DNA of 61,157 nucleotides. Origin: Streptomyces sp. NBS 14/10 (lineage in GTDB: Bacteria; Actinomycetota; Actinomycetes; Streptomycetales; Streptomycetaceae). The position numbers were made by a program, and so were the translations under genes. The stretch is taken from NCBI RefSeq assembly GCF_002224125.1, contig NZ_NCSM01000087.1, positions 1 through 61,157 of the forward strand, given 5' to 3'. Below, in pieces: positions 8,070-16,889 of the stretch. The first letter of the stretch is position 1; each line of letters opens with the position of its first letter. The notes under the pieces were generated by a model. It was not told the origin of the DNA, made no database searches, and saw only the letters and a list, made by a program, of their open reading frames with translations.

Positions 8070-8936
8070 GTGAGCACAGCGCATGGCGTGTCCGAGCGGA
8101 AGGGACTCGGGGGATTACCGGTTCCCCGTCTCTCGTTCGACGAGTTCATGGCCTTCGGACGGCGGGCCCTCATCCGGGCGGATGTCCCCGTGGTGATCGA
8201 TTTACCGAAAGGCGCCCGGGGCCTCGGCAGGGAAGGCGTGGCCGAGCGCCTTGGAAACATGAAGGTGACCCTCTTCACCGAGCCGAGCGACAAGCGGAAT
8301 TCACGGCGGTGGACCACCAAGGAGATCCGGCTCCGCGAGTTCTTCGACGACGACCGTTACCAGACCGACCCCGGCACCTGGAACCGTATCGTGTCGAACA
8401 TCCGCAACAGCCCGGCCGATGTCGACGCGATCCTCGGCTTCGACGCCGGGGAGCTGTTCGACTACCGACGCTCGTTGAACGCCGCCAACCTGTGGATCAG
8501 CCACCGCGGAGTGTTCACCCAAAGCCACTTCGACGAGCTGGAGAACTTCAACATAGCGCTGGAAGGCCGTAAGCGGTTCGTGCTGGCACCTCCGGGATTC
8601 CTGGAGTACTACCCCAGGTCGATCGCGCGCGGGTTCGGCGACAAGTCCCGGGCCTTCGACTTCGACGAGGTCGACCGGCGGCGCTTCCCCAGGCTCGTCT
8701 CCAAGCTGGCCGAGCGCCGGGAGCTGATCCTGGAGCCCGGACAGATGCTCTACCTCCCGCTCGGCTGGTGGCACCAGGCCGAATCACTGGACGAGATGAA
8801 CATCAACATGAACTTCTGGCTGCGCGACCCGAAGATCCTCCGCAGACCGTATGTGCTCGGCGTCGCGCTCTACACGGCCGCCTACCGCAAGCTCAAGGGC
8901 GTCTACAACTACCAGCCCGCCGAGGCGGCGTCATGA
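8070..8936 (+). CDS. JmjC/cupin-8 type Fe(II)/2-oxoglutarate oxygenase
   Basis: A 288-residue cupin-like protein. The expected iron ligands are visible: HxD at H153 and D155 (QSHFDE) and a distal His at H235 (LGWWHQ), in the spacing of JmjC/FIH-like hydroxylases. It probably hydroxylates a pathway intermediate or a peptide-bound residue using 2-oxoglutarate and O2. The GTG start at 8070 has GAGGA about 8 bases upstream. Its stop overlaps the next start (ATGA), so it is coupled to the oxoamine synthase. Confidence 0.78.
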   Translation: MSTAHGVSERKGLGGLPVPRLSFDEFMAFGRRALIRADVPVVIDLPKGARGLGREGVAERLGNMKVTLFTEPSDKRNSRRWTTKEIRLREFFDDDRYQTDPGTWNRIVSNIRNSPADVDAILGFDAGELFDYRRSLNAANLWISHRGVFTQSHFDELENFNIALEGRKRFVLAPPGFLEYYPRSIARGFGDKSRAFDFDEVDRRRFPRLVSKLAERRELILEPGQMLYLPLGWWHQAESLDEMNINMNFWLRDPKILRRPYVLGVALYTAAYRKLKGVYNYQPAEAAS

Positions 8937-10246
8937 GCGGGCGCGAAACCATCGGGCGCACATCCATCGAGCCCACGCACCGCTACCGCAACAACGACAA
9001 GGCCGTCGGCGTCGGAAACGCCTTCTGGGACCTGTCCGAGCGCAACGGCCTCGCCGGGATCGTGGCCGAACTCGACGAAGGCAACCCCGGTGTGCTGCAC
9101 ACCGAGGACGGCCACGAGTTCACCAACTTCACCTGCTGCTCCTATCTGGACCTGGACTCACACCCCAAGGTCATCGAGGGCGCGGTCGCCGCGCTGCGCC
9201 GGTTCGGCGTGCTGGACCACTGCATTCCGCGCAGCCGGGTGCAGATCCCGGCGCTGCTTGAACTGGAGGCATCGCTCGGCGAACTGTTCGGCGCCGACGT
9301 GGTGGCCGCGATCTCGGCGGGCGTGGCCAGCGCCGGACTGCTGCCGCTGATCGCCTCCGGACATCTGGGCAATGGGATCCGACCGCTGATGGTGTTCGAC
9401 AAGAACTGCCATGTGTCCATGGCCGGGGCCAAACCCGCCTGCGCCGACGAGACGGAGGTGGTCAGCTGCGGCCACCACGACCTCGGGTTCCTCGAGGACA
9501 TGTGCAAGCGGTACGAGCGGGTCGCCTACGTCGTGGACGGCTCGGACAGCCTGGGCGGATACGCGCCGGTGCGGGAACTGGCGGAGTTGCAGGAGAAGTA
9601 CGGCCTGCTGGTGTACTACGACGACTCGCACTCCCTCTCGGCGTACGGGGAGCGCGGCATCGGCTACATACGCACGCACTGCCCCGTGCTGGACGAGCGG
9701 ACGATCACCGTCGCGACCCTCAACAAGGCGTTCGGGACCAGCGGCGCGGCCATCCTGCTCGACGGCTACCCGAAGGACACGCTGCGCGTGGTCGAGCGGT
9801 TCGCGGGTGCCCTCAGCTACTCGCAGCCGATGAACACCGCCGCGGTCGGGGCCTCGCTGGCCTCGGCGGAGATCCACCGCACCGAGGAGCTGACCGAGCT
9901 CCAGGGGCGGCTGCGGGCCAATATCGCGCTGTTCGACAGCCACATCAAGACCGAGCAGACCGGGACGACGTTCCCGATCCGTCTCGTGCCGATGAGCGAC
10001 GAGACGGTCATCGAGGCGGGCCGCCGGGTGTACCGGGCCGGGTTCTACGTGTCCCCGGTGTTCTTCCCGATCGTCCCCCGCGGCACCGCGGGCCTGCGGG
10101 TGATGCTCCGCGCGGGCCAGACCGAGGAGCAGATCCGCGGGCTGTGCGCGTCCCTGGCCGAGGTGGGCGTCCCGCAGGCGGCCTCTGTGCCGGAAGAGGG
10201 GGCGGTGCCGGAGGAGGCATCCGTGCCGGAGGAGGGGGCCAGATGA
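8933..10246 (+). CDS. PLP-dependent alpha-oxoamine synthase (KBL/AONS family)
   Basis: A 437-residue fold-type I PLP enzyme of the 2-amino-3-ketobutyrate CoA ligase / 8-amino-7-oxononanoate synthase family. These enzymes join an amino acid to an acyl-CoA with loss of CO2, giving an alpha-amino ketone. The Schiff-base lysine is K265 in TLNKAFGTSG. DDSHS (230-234) holds the PLP-pyridine Asp and the family His, and H160 is the ring-stacking His. The last 25 residues are an odd acidic tail built of repeated VPEEGA-like units. The ATG at 8933 overlaps the upstream stop. This is the key bond-forming enzyme in my pathway model. Confidence 0.88.
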   Translation: MSGRETIGRTSIEPTHRYRNNDKAVGVGNAFWDLSERNGLAGIVAELDEGNPGVLHTEDGHEFTNFTCCSYLDLDSHPKVIEGAVAALRRFGVLDHCIPRSRVQIPALLELEASLGELFGADVVAAISAGVASAGLLPLIASGHLGNGIRPLMVFDKNCHVSMAGAKPACADETEVVSCGHHDLGFLEDMCKRYERVAYVVDGSDSLGGYAPVRELAELQEKYGLLVYYDDSHSLSAYGERGIGYIRTHCPVLDERTITVATLNKAFGTSGAAILLDGYPKDTLRVVERFAGALSYSQPMNTAAVGASLASAEIHRTEELTELQGRLRANIALFDSHIKTEQTGTTFPIRLVPMSDETVIEAGRRVYRAGFYVSPVFFPIVPRGTAGLRVMLRAGQTEEQIRGLCASLAEVGVPQAASVPEEGAVPEEASVPEEGAR

Positions 10247-11160
10247 CGGGCACCGCCCGGGCGATCCCGCGCTCCATCCTGTACACGCCCGCGCTGTCGC
10301 TCGACCGGGTCGTGGGGGCGTGGTCCTACGACGCGGATGTGCATCTGGTCGACCTGGAGGACGCCGTTCCGCCACCGGAGAAGGCCGCGGCGCGCAGGGT
10401 GTGCCGGGCGGCGCTGGAGAAGGCGCCGGAGCCCGCGAACGCCGCCGTACGCGTCAACGAGTTGGGCACCATCGAAGCCGTGCACGACATCGTGATGCTC
10501 GCCGAATGCCCGGTCAAACCCGGCTTCATCGTGATGACGATGGTGAAATCCGCGGTCGAGGTGGCGCTGATGCGCGACACCCTCGCCTCGGCGGGGGCCC
10601 GCCCGCAGATCTATGTGACCGTGGAGACCCCGGCCGCCGTCGCCGACGTCGACGCCATCGCGGCGGCTGCCGACGGGCTGATCCTCGGTTCGGCGGACCT
10701 GGCCGCCGCCCTGGGCATCGAGATCAGCTGGGCGGGGCTGCTCGCCGCCCGCCAGGCGATGGCCCTGGCCGGCGCCCGGCACGGCACCGCCCTGATCGAC
10801 ACCGCCAACTTCCGGCTGGCCGAGCCGGAAACGCTGGCCGAGGAGATCGACCGGGTGCGCGAGCTGGGCTTCCACGGCAAGGTGACCGTGCACCCCAGCG
10901 AACTGGCCGCGATCAACCGGGCCCTGCGCCCCGACCCGGCCGGGCTGCGGCTGGCCCGGCGGGTGACCGAGGCCGTACGGGCGGCGGACGGCGGAATCGC
11001 GGTCCTGGACGGGAACATGGTCGGCCCGCCGTTCGCCCGGATGGCGCGCGCGACGGTGGCGCGCGGGGACGCCTGGGCCGAGCGGTTCGGGAGCGGCGGC
11101 ACCGGCGATGCGGGTGGTGTCGGCGACGACGGCGGGGAGGCGGGCCATGACCGTCGCTGA
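10243..11160 (+). CDS. HpcH/HpaI-family lyase (CitE-like, malyl-CoA/beta-methylmalyl-CoA lyase type)
   Basis: A 305-residue CitE-like TIM barrel. Conserved pieces are VDLEDAV, the active-site Arg in VRVNE (R70), VETPAAV with metal Glu E128, GSADLAAALG with metal Asp D152, and the C-terminal VHPSE. Such enzymes catalyse reversible aldol/Claisen reactions between 2-oxo acids and acyl-CoAs. The start overlaps the previous stop by 4 bases (ATGA). With a MaoC hydratase in the same cluster, it could run as condensation followed by dehydration of a malyl-CoA-type thioester. SbnG-like citrate synthesis is a weaker alternative. Confidence 0.85.
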   Translation: MTGTARAIPRSILYTPALSLDRVVGAWSYDADVHLVDLEDAVPPPEKAAARRVCRAALEKAPEPANAAVRVNELGTIEAVHDIVMLAECPVKPGFIVMTMVKSAVEVALMRDTLASAGARPQIYVTVETPAAVADVDAIAAAADGLILGSADLAAALGIEISWAGLLAARQAMALAGARHGTALIDTANFRLAEPETLAEEIDRVRELGFHGKVTVHPSELAAINRALRPDPAGLRLARRVTEAVRAADGGIAVLDGNMVGPPFARMARATVARGDAWAERFGSGGTGDAGGVGDDGGEAGHDRR

Positions 11161-12073
11161 GCGCGCCACCGCAGGGCCCGCCACCGTCCCGCCCATCACC
11201 GTCGCCGTCATCGGCACCGGGGTCATCGGCCGGGACCTGGTCGGCAAGGTCCACCGCTCCACCGTGCTGGACTGCGGCCTGGTGGCCGGGCGCAACCCCG
11301 AGTCCGAGGGGTTACGGTACGCCGCCGGGCTCGGCTGTCCGACCACGGCGGAGGGCATCGACGCTATCCTCGCGGCCCCGCGCCCGTACGACGTGGTGTT
11401 CGACGCCACCAACGCGATGTCGCACGCCGAACACTGGCGGCTGCTCCAGCGGCTGGACACGCTGCTGATCGACCTGACCCCCAGCCGGGTCGGCCGGATG
11501 GTGGTGCCCACGGTGACCGGGACCCGCCCGCCGGCCGAGCGCAACGTCAGCCTCATCAGCTGTGGCGGACAGGCGTCGATCCCGATCGCCCACGCCCTCG
11601 CCCAGCGGTTCGAGGTGGCGTACATCGAGGCCGTCTCCACCGTGGCCGGCACCATCGCCGGCCGGGCCACCCGGCTCAACCTCGACGAGTACATCGCCAC
11701 CACCCAGCACGCCCTCACCACGCTCGCAGGCGTGCCCGACACCAAGGCGATCCTCAACATCAGCCCGGCCGTGCCCCCGGCCACCTTCCGGACCGCCGTC
11801 CACGCGATCGTCCCCGGGGCCGACGCCGAGGCGGTGCGCGCCCTGGTCGACGACGCCGCCGAGCGGGTGCGGGCGCACCAGCCCGGGTACGAGGTCATCG
11901 CCTGCACGGTGACCGGAGACCGGGTCGTGGTCTCCCTGGAGGTCACCGCGGACAGCGACGTACTGCCCCGGTACGCCGGAAACCTGGACATCATCAACTC
12001 GGCCGCCATCCTGGTCGCCGAGCAGCACGCGGCCCGGCTCGCCCAAGCCGCCCGGACGGCGGTGGGCCGATGA
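11147..12073 (+). CDS. Acylating acetaldehyde dehydrogenase (MhpF/DmpF-like)
   Basis: A 308-residue enzyme that interconverts an aldehyde and acyl-CoA with NAD+. The Rossmann motif GTGVIG is at 23-28. The catalytic Cys is C139 in [10 protein letters not shown], the diagnostic pattern of the acylating family. I chose the ATG at 11147, which has GGGGAGG 8 bases upstream and overlaps the previous gene by 14 bases. An in-frame ATG at 11108 would only extend into that gene. It sits directly before the aldolase, as in catabolic DmpFG operons where the aldehyde is channelled between the two proteins. Here the context is biosynthetic. Confidence 0.9.
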   Translation: MTVAERATAGPATVPPITVAVIGTGVIGRDLVGKVHRSTVLDCGLVAGRNPESEGLRYAAGLGCPTTAEGIDAILAAPRPYDVVFDATNAMSHAEHWRLLQRLDTLLIDLTPSRVGRMVVPTVTGTRPPAERNVSLISCGGQASIPIAHALAQRFEVAYIEAVSTVAGTIAGRATRLNLDEYIATTQHALTTLAGVPDTKAILNISPAVPPATFRTAVHAIVPGADAEAVRALVDDAAERVRAHQPGYEVIACTVTGDRVVVSLEVTADSDVLPRYAGNLDIINSAAILVAEQHAARLAQAARTAVGR

Positions 12074-14214
12074 GGTCCGTGGTGATGTACGACCCCACGT
12101 TGCGCGACGGCCAGCACGCGGTGCGGCACCAACTCGGCGTGGCGGCGTTGCGGGGATACGCCGAGGCGGCCGACGCGGCCGGGATCCCGGTGGTGGAGGT
12201 GGGCCACGGCAACGGCCTGGGCGCGTCCTCCCTCCAGGTGGGACGCGCCGCCGTCAGTGACGACGAGATGCTGTCGACCGTGCGGGAAGCCCTGCGGCAC
12301 AGCAAAATGGGGGTGTTCATGCTGCCCGGCTGGGGCACCTCCGACGATCTGCGCAAGGCCGTGGCGCATGGCGCCGATGTGATCCGTATCGGTGTGCACT
12401 GCACCGAGACCTCGCTGGCCGAGCGCCACCTCGGGCTGCTGGCGGAGCAGGGTGCGGAGGCGCACTGCGTGCTGATGATGAGCCATATGGCCACCCCCGC
12501 CGAACTGGCCGAGCACGCCACGCGGGCGGTCGGGTACGGGGCACGGGCGGTGGGCATCATGGACTCCGCGGGCCACTTTCTGCCGCAGGACGTCACCGAC
12601 CGGATCGGCGCGATGGTCGAGGCCGTCGGGCCGTTGGGCGTACCGGTGATCTTCCATGGCCACAACAACCTCGGCATGGCCGTCGCCAACTCCGTGGCCG
12701 CCGCCGAGGCGGGGGCCGGGATCATCGACGGCTGCGCGCGCGGCTTCGGCGCCGGGGCGGGGAACACCCAGCTCGAGGTGGTGGTGCCGGTGCTGGAGCG
12801 CACCGGGTTCACCACCGGTATCGATCTGTACGCGCTGCTCGACGCCGCCGAGTTCGCCGAGCGGGAGCTGATGCCCGCGCCTCCGGTCACCGGCTCGCTG
12901 TCCATCGTCAGCGGTCTGGCCGGAGTGTTCTCCGGGTTCAAACACCAGGTGCTCGACCACTCCGGGCGGGCCGGAGTCGATCCGCGCGATGTGTTCTTCG
13001 AGCTCGGCAGACGGCAGGCCATCGCCGGGCAGGAGGATCTGATCGTCGATGTGGTGGCCGAGCTGAGCGCCCGGAAGGCCACCCCTATGAGCGTGTCTTG
13101 GCGCGCTGTGCGGGCTGGACTGAGGAGCCGCGGAGCGACGGAGGAGCGAGCAGTGACGAGGGAAGCCCGCGCGTGGAAGCGCGCCGAGACTGAGCGGGAG
13201 GGAGGGGCCGGGCCGGTGACCATTGGGGCGCAGGACATGGCGGGCCGGGACCGGCTGGTGCGGGTGATCGACGCGCTGGCCGAGGTGTTCGCCGATCTTT
13301 CGGCGGGCCGGACGCGGTCCCCGGCCCGCACGATCATCGAGCACGGCACTCATGGTGAACATGGCGATCCCGGTCCGCGGCGGCAGTTGCTGGCCGGTAC
13401 GGCGGTGTGGGAGCGGCGCGGGGTGGGCAGTGTCAAGATCACCACGCTCACCCCGGACAACCCGGACCGCGGACTGCCGCTGATCCACGGCGTGGTCGTG
13501 CTGACCGACCTGGACACCGGCCGGATCACCGCGCTGCTGGACGGCGCCGAGCTGACCGCCGTCCGGACCGGCGCGGTGGCCGGCCTGGCGACCCGGCTGT
13601 GCGCCCCCGAGGACGCCGAGGACCTGGCCGTCCTCGGCGCCGGGGTACAGGCGCGGGCTCTGGTGCGGGCCGTGTCCGCCGTACGCCCGATCCGTTCGGT
13701 CCGGGTGTTCTCCCGCACCCGGGCCCGTACGGAGACGTTCGCGGAGTGGATCCGCGCCACAGCGGGCCACCCGGACCGCCCGGTTGAGGTCTCGGTGTGC
13801 GACACCGCGAAGGACGCCGTCGCCGACGCCGCCGTCATCTGCACAGCCACCTCGACCGACGACCCGACACCGCTGGTGGCGGCCGACTGGGTGGCCCCCG
13901 GAGCGCATATCAACGTGATCGGCGGCACCCACGAGGACGCGATCGAGGTCGACCCGGCGCTGCTCGCGTCCGCGTTCGTCGTCGTGGAGGAGCGGGCAGC
14001 CGCGCTCGAGGACGCGGGCGAGGTACGGGCCGCGCTGGCCGCCGGGCTGATCGGCGTGGCCGAACTGCATGAACTGGGCGCGCTGGTGACCGGAGTGACC
14101 GGGGCGAGCGCGGCGGGCGGCCGGACCTCGGTGTTCCGTGGGGTGGGCATGGCCATCGAGGACACCGCCGCCGCGGCCGCGCTCCACGAGGCCGCCAGCG
14201 GGAAGCCGGGGTGA
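12070..14214 (+). CDS. Fusion: 4-hydroxy-2-oxovalerate aldolase (MhpE-like) + ornithine cyclodeaminase/mu-crystallin-like reductase, joined by a repeat-derived linker
   Basis: One open frame of 714 codons. Residues 1 to about 338 form a class II pyruvate aldolase of the DmpG/MhpE family, with [10 protein letters not shown] at the start and metal-binding HGHNN near 197-200. Residues from about 390 to 714 form an ornithine-cyclodeaminase-like NAD(P) protein, with [16 protein letters not shown] and the dinucleotide motif GAGVQARAL. The 41 residues between them are encoded exactly by the second copy of the 122-bp repeat. An in-frame GTG at 13216, with GGAGGGAGGGG 8 bases upstream, could start the reductase separately. 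So this may be a true fusion or two proteins whose stop codon was lost. The start overlaps the previous stop (ATGA). Confidence 0.85.
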   Translation: MRSVVMYDPTLRDGQHAVRHQLGVAALRGYAEAADAAGIPVVEVGHGNGLGASSLQVGRAAVSDDEMLSTVREALRHSKMGVFMLPGWGTSDDLRKAVAHGADVIRIGVHCTETSLAERHLGLLAEQGAEAHCVLMMSHMATPAELAEHATRAVGYGARAVGIMDSAGHFLPQDVTDRIGAMVEAVGPLGVPVIFHGHNNLGMAVANSVAAAEAGAGIIDGCARGFGAGAGNTQLEVVVPVLERTGFTTGIDLYALLDAAEFAERELMPAPPVTGSLSIVSGLAGVFSGFKHQVLDHSGRAGVDPRDVFFELGRRQAIAGQEDLIVDVVAELSARKATPMSVSWRAVRAGLRSRGATEERAVTREARAWKRAETEREGGAGPVTIGAQDMAGRDRLVRVIDALAEVFADLSAGRTRSPARTIIEHGTHGEHGDPGPRRQLLAGTAVWERRGVGSVKITTLTPDNPDRGLPLIHGVVVLTDLDTGRITALLDGAELTAVRTGAVAGLATRLCAPEDAEDLAVLGAGVQARALVRAVSAVRPIRSVRVFSRTRARTETFAEWIRATAGHPDRPVEVSVCDTAKDAVADAAVICTATSTDDPTPLVAADWVAPGAHINVIGGTHEDAIEVDPALLASAFVVVEERAAALEDAGEVRAALAAGLIGVAELHELGALVTGVTGASAAGGRTSVFRGVGMAIEDTAAAAALHEAASGKPG
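13087..13208 (+). repeat. 122-bp dispersed repeat, copy 2 (inside the aldolase-reductase frame)
   Basis: Same element as at 977-1098. The 13-bp arms are at 13095-13107 and 13178-13190. The only arm change (A to G) still allows a G-U pair, so the hairpin is kept in RNA. It is open in one frame and read through, giving a basic/acidic linker of about 41 residues. The right end again looks like a ribosome binding site (GGGAGGGAGGGG). Confidence 0.85.
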
Positions 14215-14215
14215 G

Positions 14216-14707
14216 TCAGTCCGCCTCGCGGCAGCGCACCATGAAGGACCGCTCGAAGACGATGACGGTCTCCCCGGTCGACTTGGCGCCGGTGGTCTCC
14301 ACCGTGATGATCCCCTGCCCCGGCCGGGACTTGGACCGCCGCTTGCCGAGGATCCGGCTGATCGCGTAGAGCGTGTCGCCGACGAACACCGGCTCCTTCA
14401 AGCGGACCTTGTCCCAGCCGAGGTTGGCCACCGCCCGCGCGGACAGCGCCTGCACGGTCATACCACCGACCAGACACAGCGTGATCCCGCTGTTGACCAG
14501 CACCCGCCCGTACTCGGCGCTCTCCCCGTAGGCCCGGTCGAAGTGCAGCGGGTGCTGGTTCATGGTCAGCAGGGTCAGCCAGGTGTTGTCGGTCTCGGTG
14601 ATGGTCCGGCCCGGCCAGTGCCTGATCACCATGCCGGGCTCGAAGTCCTCGTAGTCCCCACCGTGCTCTTCGACGTACTCGTTGTCCCGGACCCGGCGCA
14701 GCGTCAT
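14216..14707 (-). CDS. MaoC-family hydratase/dehydratase (mesaconyl-CoA hydratase-like)
   Basis: A 163-residue hot-dog fold hydratase. The MaoC pattern is visible: ITETDNTWLTLLTMNQHPLH with the catalytic Asp/Asn...His, then LVNSG and a C-terminal strand region. It acts on 2-enoyl-CoA or 3-hydroxyacyl-CoA thioesters. It is the only gene of the cluster on the minus strand, converging with the aldolase-reductase gene (1 base between stops) and diverging from the ATP-grasp gene. Pairing of a MaoC protein with a CitE-like lyase is known in malyl-CoA-type routes. Confidence 0.85.
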   Translation of the reverse strand: MTLRRVRDNEYVEEHGGDYEDFEPGMVIRHWPGRTITETDNTWLTLLTMNQHPLHFDRAYGESAEYGRVLVNSGITLCLVGGMTVQALSARAVANLGWDKVRLKEPVFVGDTLYAISRILGKRRSKSRPGQGIITVETTGAKSTGETVIVFERSFMVRCREAD

Positions 14708-14747
14708 GCCACCAAGGGTAACCGCGCCGACTATGCTGACGTTCGGC

Positions 14748-14774
14748 CAATTCGCGGCCGACGAAGGCGAATTG
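14748..14774. promoter_or_regulatory. Inverted repeat between the MaoC and ATP-grasp genes
   Basis: CAATTCGC and GCGAATTG, 8-bp perfect arms with an 11-bp spacer, in the 95-base divergent promoter region. The CAATTCG core also occurs in the near-palindrome at 6692-6706 before the exporter, so one regulator could bind both. This is weak evidence. Confidence 0.35.
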
Positions 14775-14802
14775 AGATCGTCTGGGATTCGGGGGAAGCC
14801 GG

Positions 14803-16167
14803 ATGGACGCGCTCGAGGACATCGGCACACCGGGGGCGTCGGGACACCCGTGGTTCGGCCGCCACCGGCTGAAGCCCGCCGCGTCCGCGGACACCATCCG
14901 GGAGATGCTGCGCACCGAGATCCGGGACACCGGCTGGCCGTATCAGCCGCTGCTGCCCGCCGCCCCGATCGCGCTGCCGCGCGCGTCGTACGCCGAGCTG
15001 TTCCGCGCCACCGCCGCGCTGCTCGACCTGGTGCGCCGTACCGCCCTGGAGTCCGCGCCCACTACGGACGGCAGGCTGGCGGCGTACCGTATGCCGGCGA
15101 GCGAACACCAGCTGTTCGTGGCCGACCAGTTCGTCGAGGAGCGCTACGCGGACTGTGTGACCCGGCCGGACATCGTGATCGGGCCGGACGGGCCGCGTTT
15201 TCTGGAGTTCAATGTCAGCGGCGCGCTCGGCGGCCCGGTGGAGACACACTGCCGCCTGGAGGTGTGGCGCAAGCTCTATGCCGACGACGTGGGCCGGGTG
15301 CCGTTCGGCTGCCAGGACCCGTTCGCCGTGCGTGCCGAGATGTTCCGGGCGCTGTGTGCGGAGCTGGCCGTGGCGCCCCGGGTGGCCATGGTGGGCAGCG
15401 CCCGCGACCAGGGCGTGGAGTCCACCCGGTACTTCGACGTGGAGGCGGACTACTTCAACAGCCATGGCCTGACGGCGCGTTTCTTCGAGCCCGAGGATCT
15501 GCACGAAGCATGGGACTGTCCGCCGCGGCTGCGCTATCCGCTGGGACTGCGGAACTTCACCATCCCGGACTGGGTCGAGCTGGGCATCGACACCGCGCCC
15601 GTACAGGCCGCGCTGGACCACGGCTGTCTGCTGGTGGGGACCCAGACCTCCACGTTTCTGTCCAGCAAGCTGACCATGGGCCTGCTGTCGGAGGGGCGGC
15701 CGTGGATGAGCGCGGCGGAGCGGGCCCTGGTCGACCGATATCTGCCGTGGACCCGGGTCCTGTCCCACCGCTGGACGGACCGGGGCGGACGGAAGGTCGA
15801 CCTCGTCCCCTTCGCCGTGGACAACCGCGAGCTGCTGGTGCTCAAGGAGAGCATCGGGATGAGCGGCAAACAGGTCGTCATCGGCCGGGAGACCGGCCAG
15901 GCGGAGTGGGAGGCGGCGGTGGCCGCGGCCGCCGGGACGGGCACCAGCGTGGTGCAGGAGTACGTGGCGCCGCGCGGCTGCCGGCTGGCGATGGTCGCCG
16001 ACGGCGCCGAGGAGCCGCATGACGTCGAGGTGGCCCCGGTGTTCGGGCCGCTGCTGTTCGGCGGGCGTCCGGCGGGCATGTTCTCCCGGTTCTTCGGCGA
16101 TGGCACCGCCGGGATCGTCAGTGTCCTGGGCACCAACAGCTCCGACGACTGCGTGGTGGCCGTCTGA
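14803..16167 (+). CDS. ATP-grasp-like protein, probable amide/peptide ligase of the cluster
   Basis: A 454-residue protein I cannot place firmly. FLEFNVSGALGGPVETH, a central lysine-containing VLKESIGMSGKQVVI and a late SVVQEYV look like the nucleotide- and metal-binding blocks of ATP-grasp-type ligases, possibly a circularly permuted or PGM1-like form. If so, it would join a carboxylate to an amine using ATP. The ATG at 14803 follows GGGGGAAG at good spacing. It closes the cluster on the right. A role in ligating the amino-ketone made by the oxoamine synthase to an amino acid is inference. Confidence 0.6.
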   Translation: MDALEDIGTPGASGHPWFGRHRLKPAASADTIREMLRTEIRDTGWPYQPLLPAAPIALPRASYAELFRATAALLDLVRRTALESAPTTDGRLAAYRMPASEHQLFVADQFVEERYADCVTRPDIVIGPDGPRFLEFNVSGALGGPVETHCRLEVWRKLYADDVGRVPFGCQDPFAVRAEMFRALCAELAVAPRVAMVGSARDQGVESTRYFDVEADYFNSHGLTARFFEPEDLHEAWDCPPRLRYPLGLRNFTIPDWVELGIDTAPVQAALDHGCLLVGTQTSTFLSSKLTMGLLSEGRPWMSAAERALVDRYLPWTRVLSHRWTDRGGRKVDLVPFAVDNRELLVLKESIGMSGKQVVIGRETGQAEWEAAVAAAAGTGTSVVQEYVAPRGCRLAMVADGAEEPHDVEVAPVFGPLLFGGRPAGMFSRFFGDGTAGIVSVLGTNSSDDCVVAV

Positions 16168-16202
16168 GCGCGTGGCCGCGCCCATGCCGCCCCCAGCGGT
16201 CC

Positions 16203-16802
16203 TCAGTTGCCCGAGGGGCGGGCCCGTACGTGCATCCGCTCGCCCTGAGTCCCGAAGATGCTCAGCACCTCGACGGGCTGGTCTCCCGCGGCGGCGAAGC
16301 CGTGGGGTACACGGGTGTCGAACTCGGCGGCCTCGCCCGCGGTCAGGACCAGGTCGTGCTCGCCCAGCGCGAGCCGCAGCCGCCCGGCGAGCACATACAG
16401 CCACTCGTACCCTTCGTGCACCTTCTGCTCGAGCCGAGTGCCCTCGGACTCGGGTATCTGCCCGGCGGGCAGGATCATCTTGTAGGCGTGCAACCCGCCG
16501 AGGTGGCGGGTCAGCGGTACGAAGACCCTTCCGTGCCGGGTGAAGGGCCGGGGATGGACGCGAGGATCACCGGTGGCGGGCGCGCCGACCAACTCGTCCA
16601 GCGGCACCTGATAGGCCTTGGCCAGGGGCAGCAGCAACTCCAGGGTCGGCTTGCGCTGCCCCGACTCCAGGCGCGAGAGAGTGCTCACGGAGATCCCGGT
16701 CGTCTCGCCCAACTGGGACAGCGTGGCGCCACGCGCCTGGCGCAGCGACCTCAGCCGCGGCCCGACACCCGTCAGCACATGCGAGAAATCCTCATCCGTC
16801 AC
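16203..16802 (-). CDS. Xre-cupin transcriptional regulator
   Basis: A 199-residue regulator. The N-terminal Cro/C1 helix-turn-helix (about 14-70, ATLSQLGETTGISVSTLSRLESGQRKP) is followed by a cupin domain (about 100-190, with HEGYEWLYVLAGRL and FDTRVPHGF). It is divergent from the aminoglycoside acetyltransferase-like gene. A perfect 15-bp palindrome 9 bases before its start is very likely its operator. The GTG start at 16802 is tentative because the ribosome binding site is poor. A GTG nine codons later is possible. Confidence 0.87.
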   Translation of the reverse strand: MTDEDFSHVLTGVGPRLRSLRQARGATLSQLGETTGISVSTLSRLESGQRKPTLELLLPLAKAYQVPLDELVGAPATGDPRVHPRPFTRHGRVFVPLTRHLGGLHAYKMILPAGQIPESEGTRLEQKVHEGYEWLYVLAGRLRLALGEHDLVLTAGEAAEFDTRVPHGFAAAGDQPVEVLSIFGTQGERMHVRARPSGN

Positions 16803-16810
16803 CCTTCTAT

Positions 16811-16825
16811 TTGCCGGTCCGGCAA
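16811..16825. promoter_or_regulatory. Perfect palindrome, probable Xre-cupin operator
   Basis: TTGCCGGTCCGGCAA, 15 bases with perfect arms, in the 87-base region between the divergent Xre-cupin and AAC(2')-like genes. Position and symmetry fit autoregulation plus control of the acetyltransferase. Confidence 0.7.
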
Positions 16826-16889
16826 CTGGCTTTGTCAAGTCAGCGAAATCTCGCTGCGCCGCCCACCCACCGGATGTGACGATGGCGTC

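Noticed and set aside
10045..14187. A 1380-codon minus-strand open frame across the biosynthetic cluster
   Set aside because: It is antisense to well-supported enzymes, has low-complexity Arg/Gly/His-rich composition, and arises from high GC at third positions.
10243..14214. A staphyloferrin-B-like siderophore reading of the MFS, HpcH and ornithine-cyclodeaminase genes
   Set aside because: SbnG and SbnB relatives are suggestive, but there is no IucA/IucC synthetase or SbnA-like enzyme, and the oxoamine synthase and MaoC genes do not fit.
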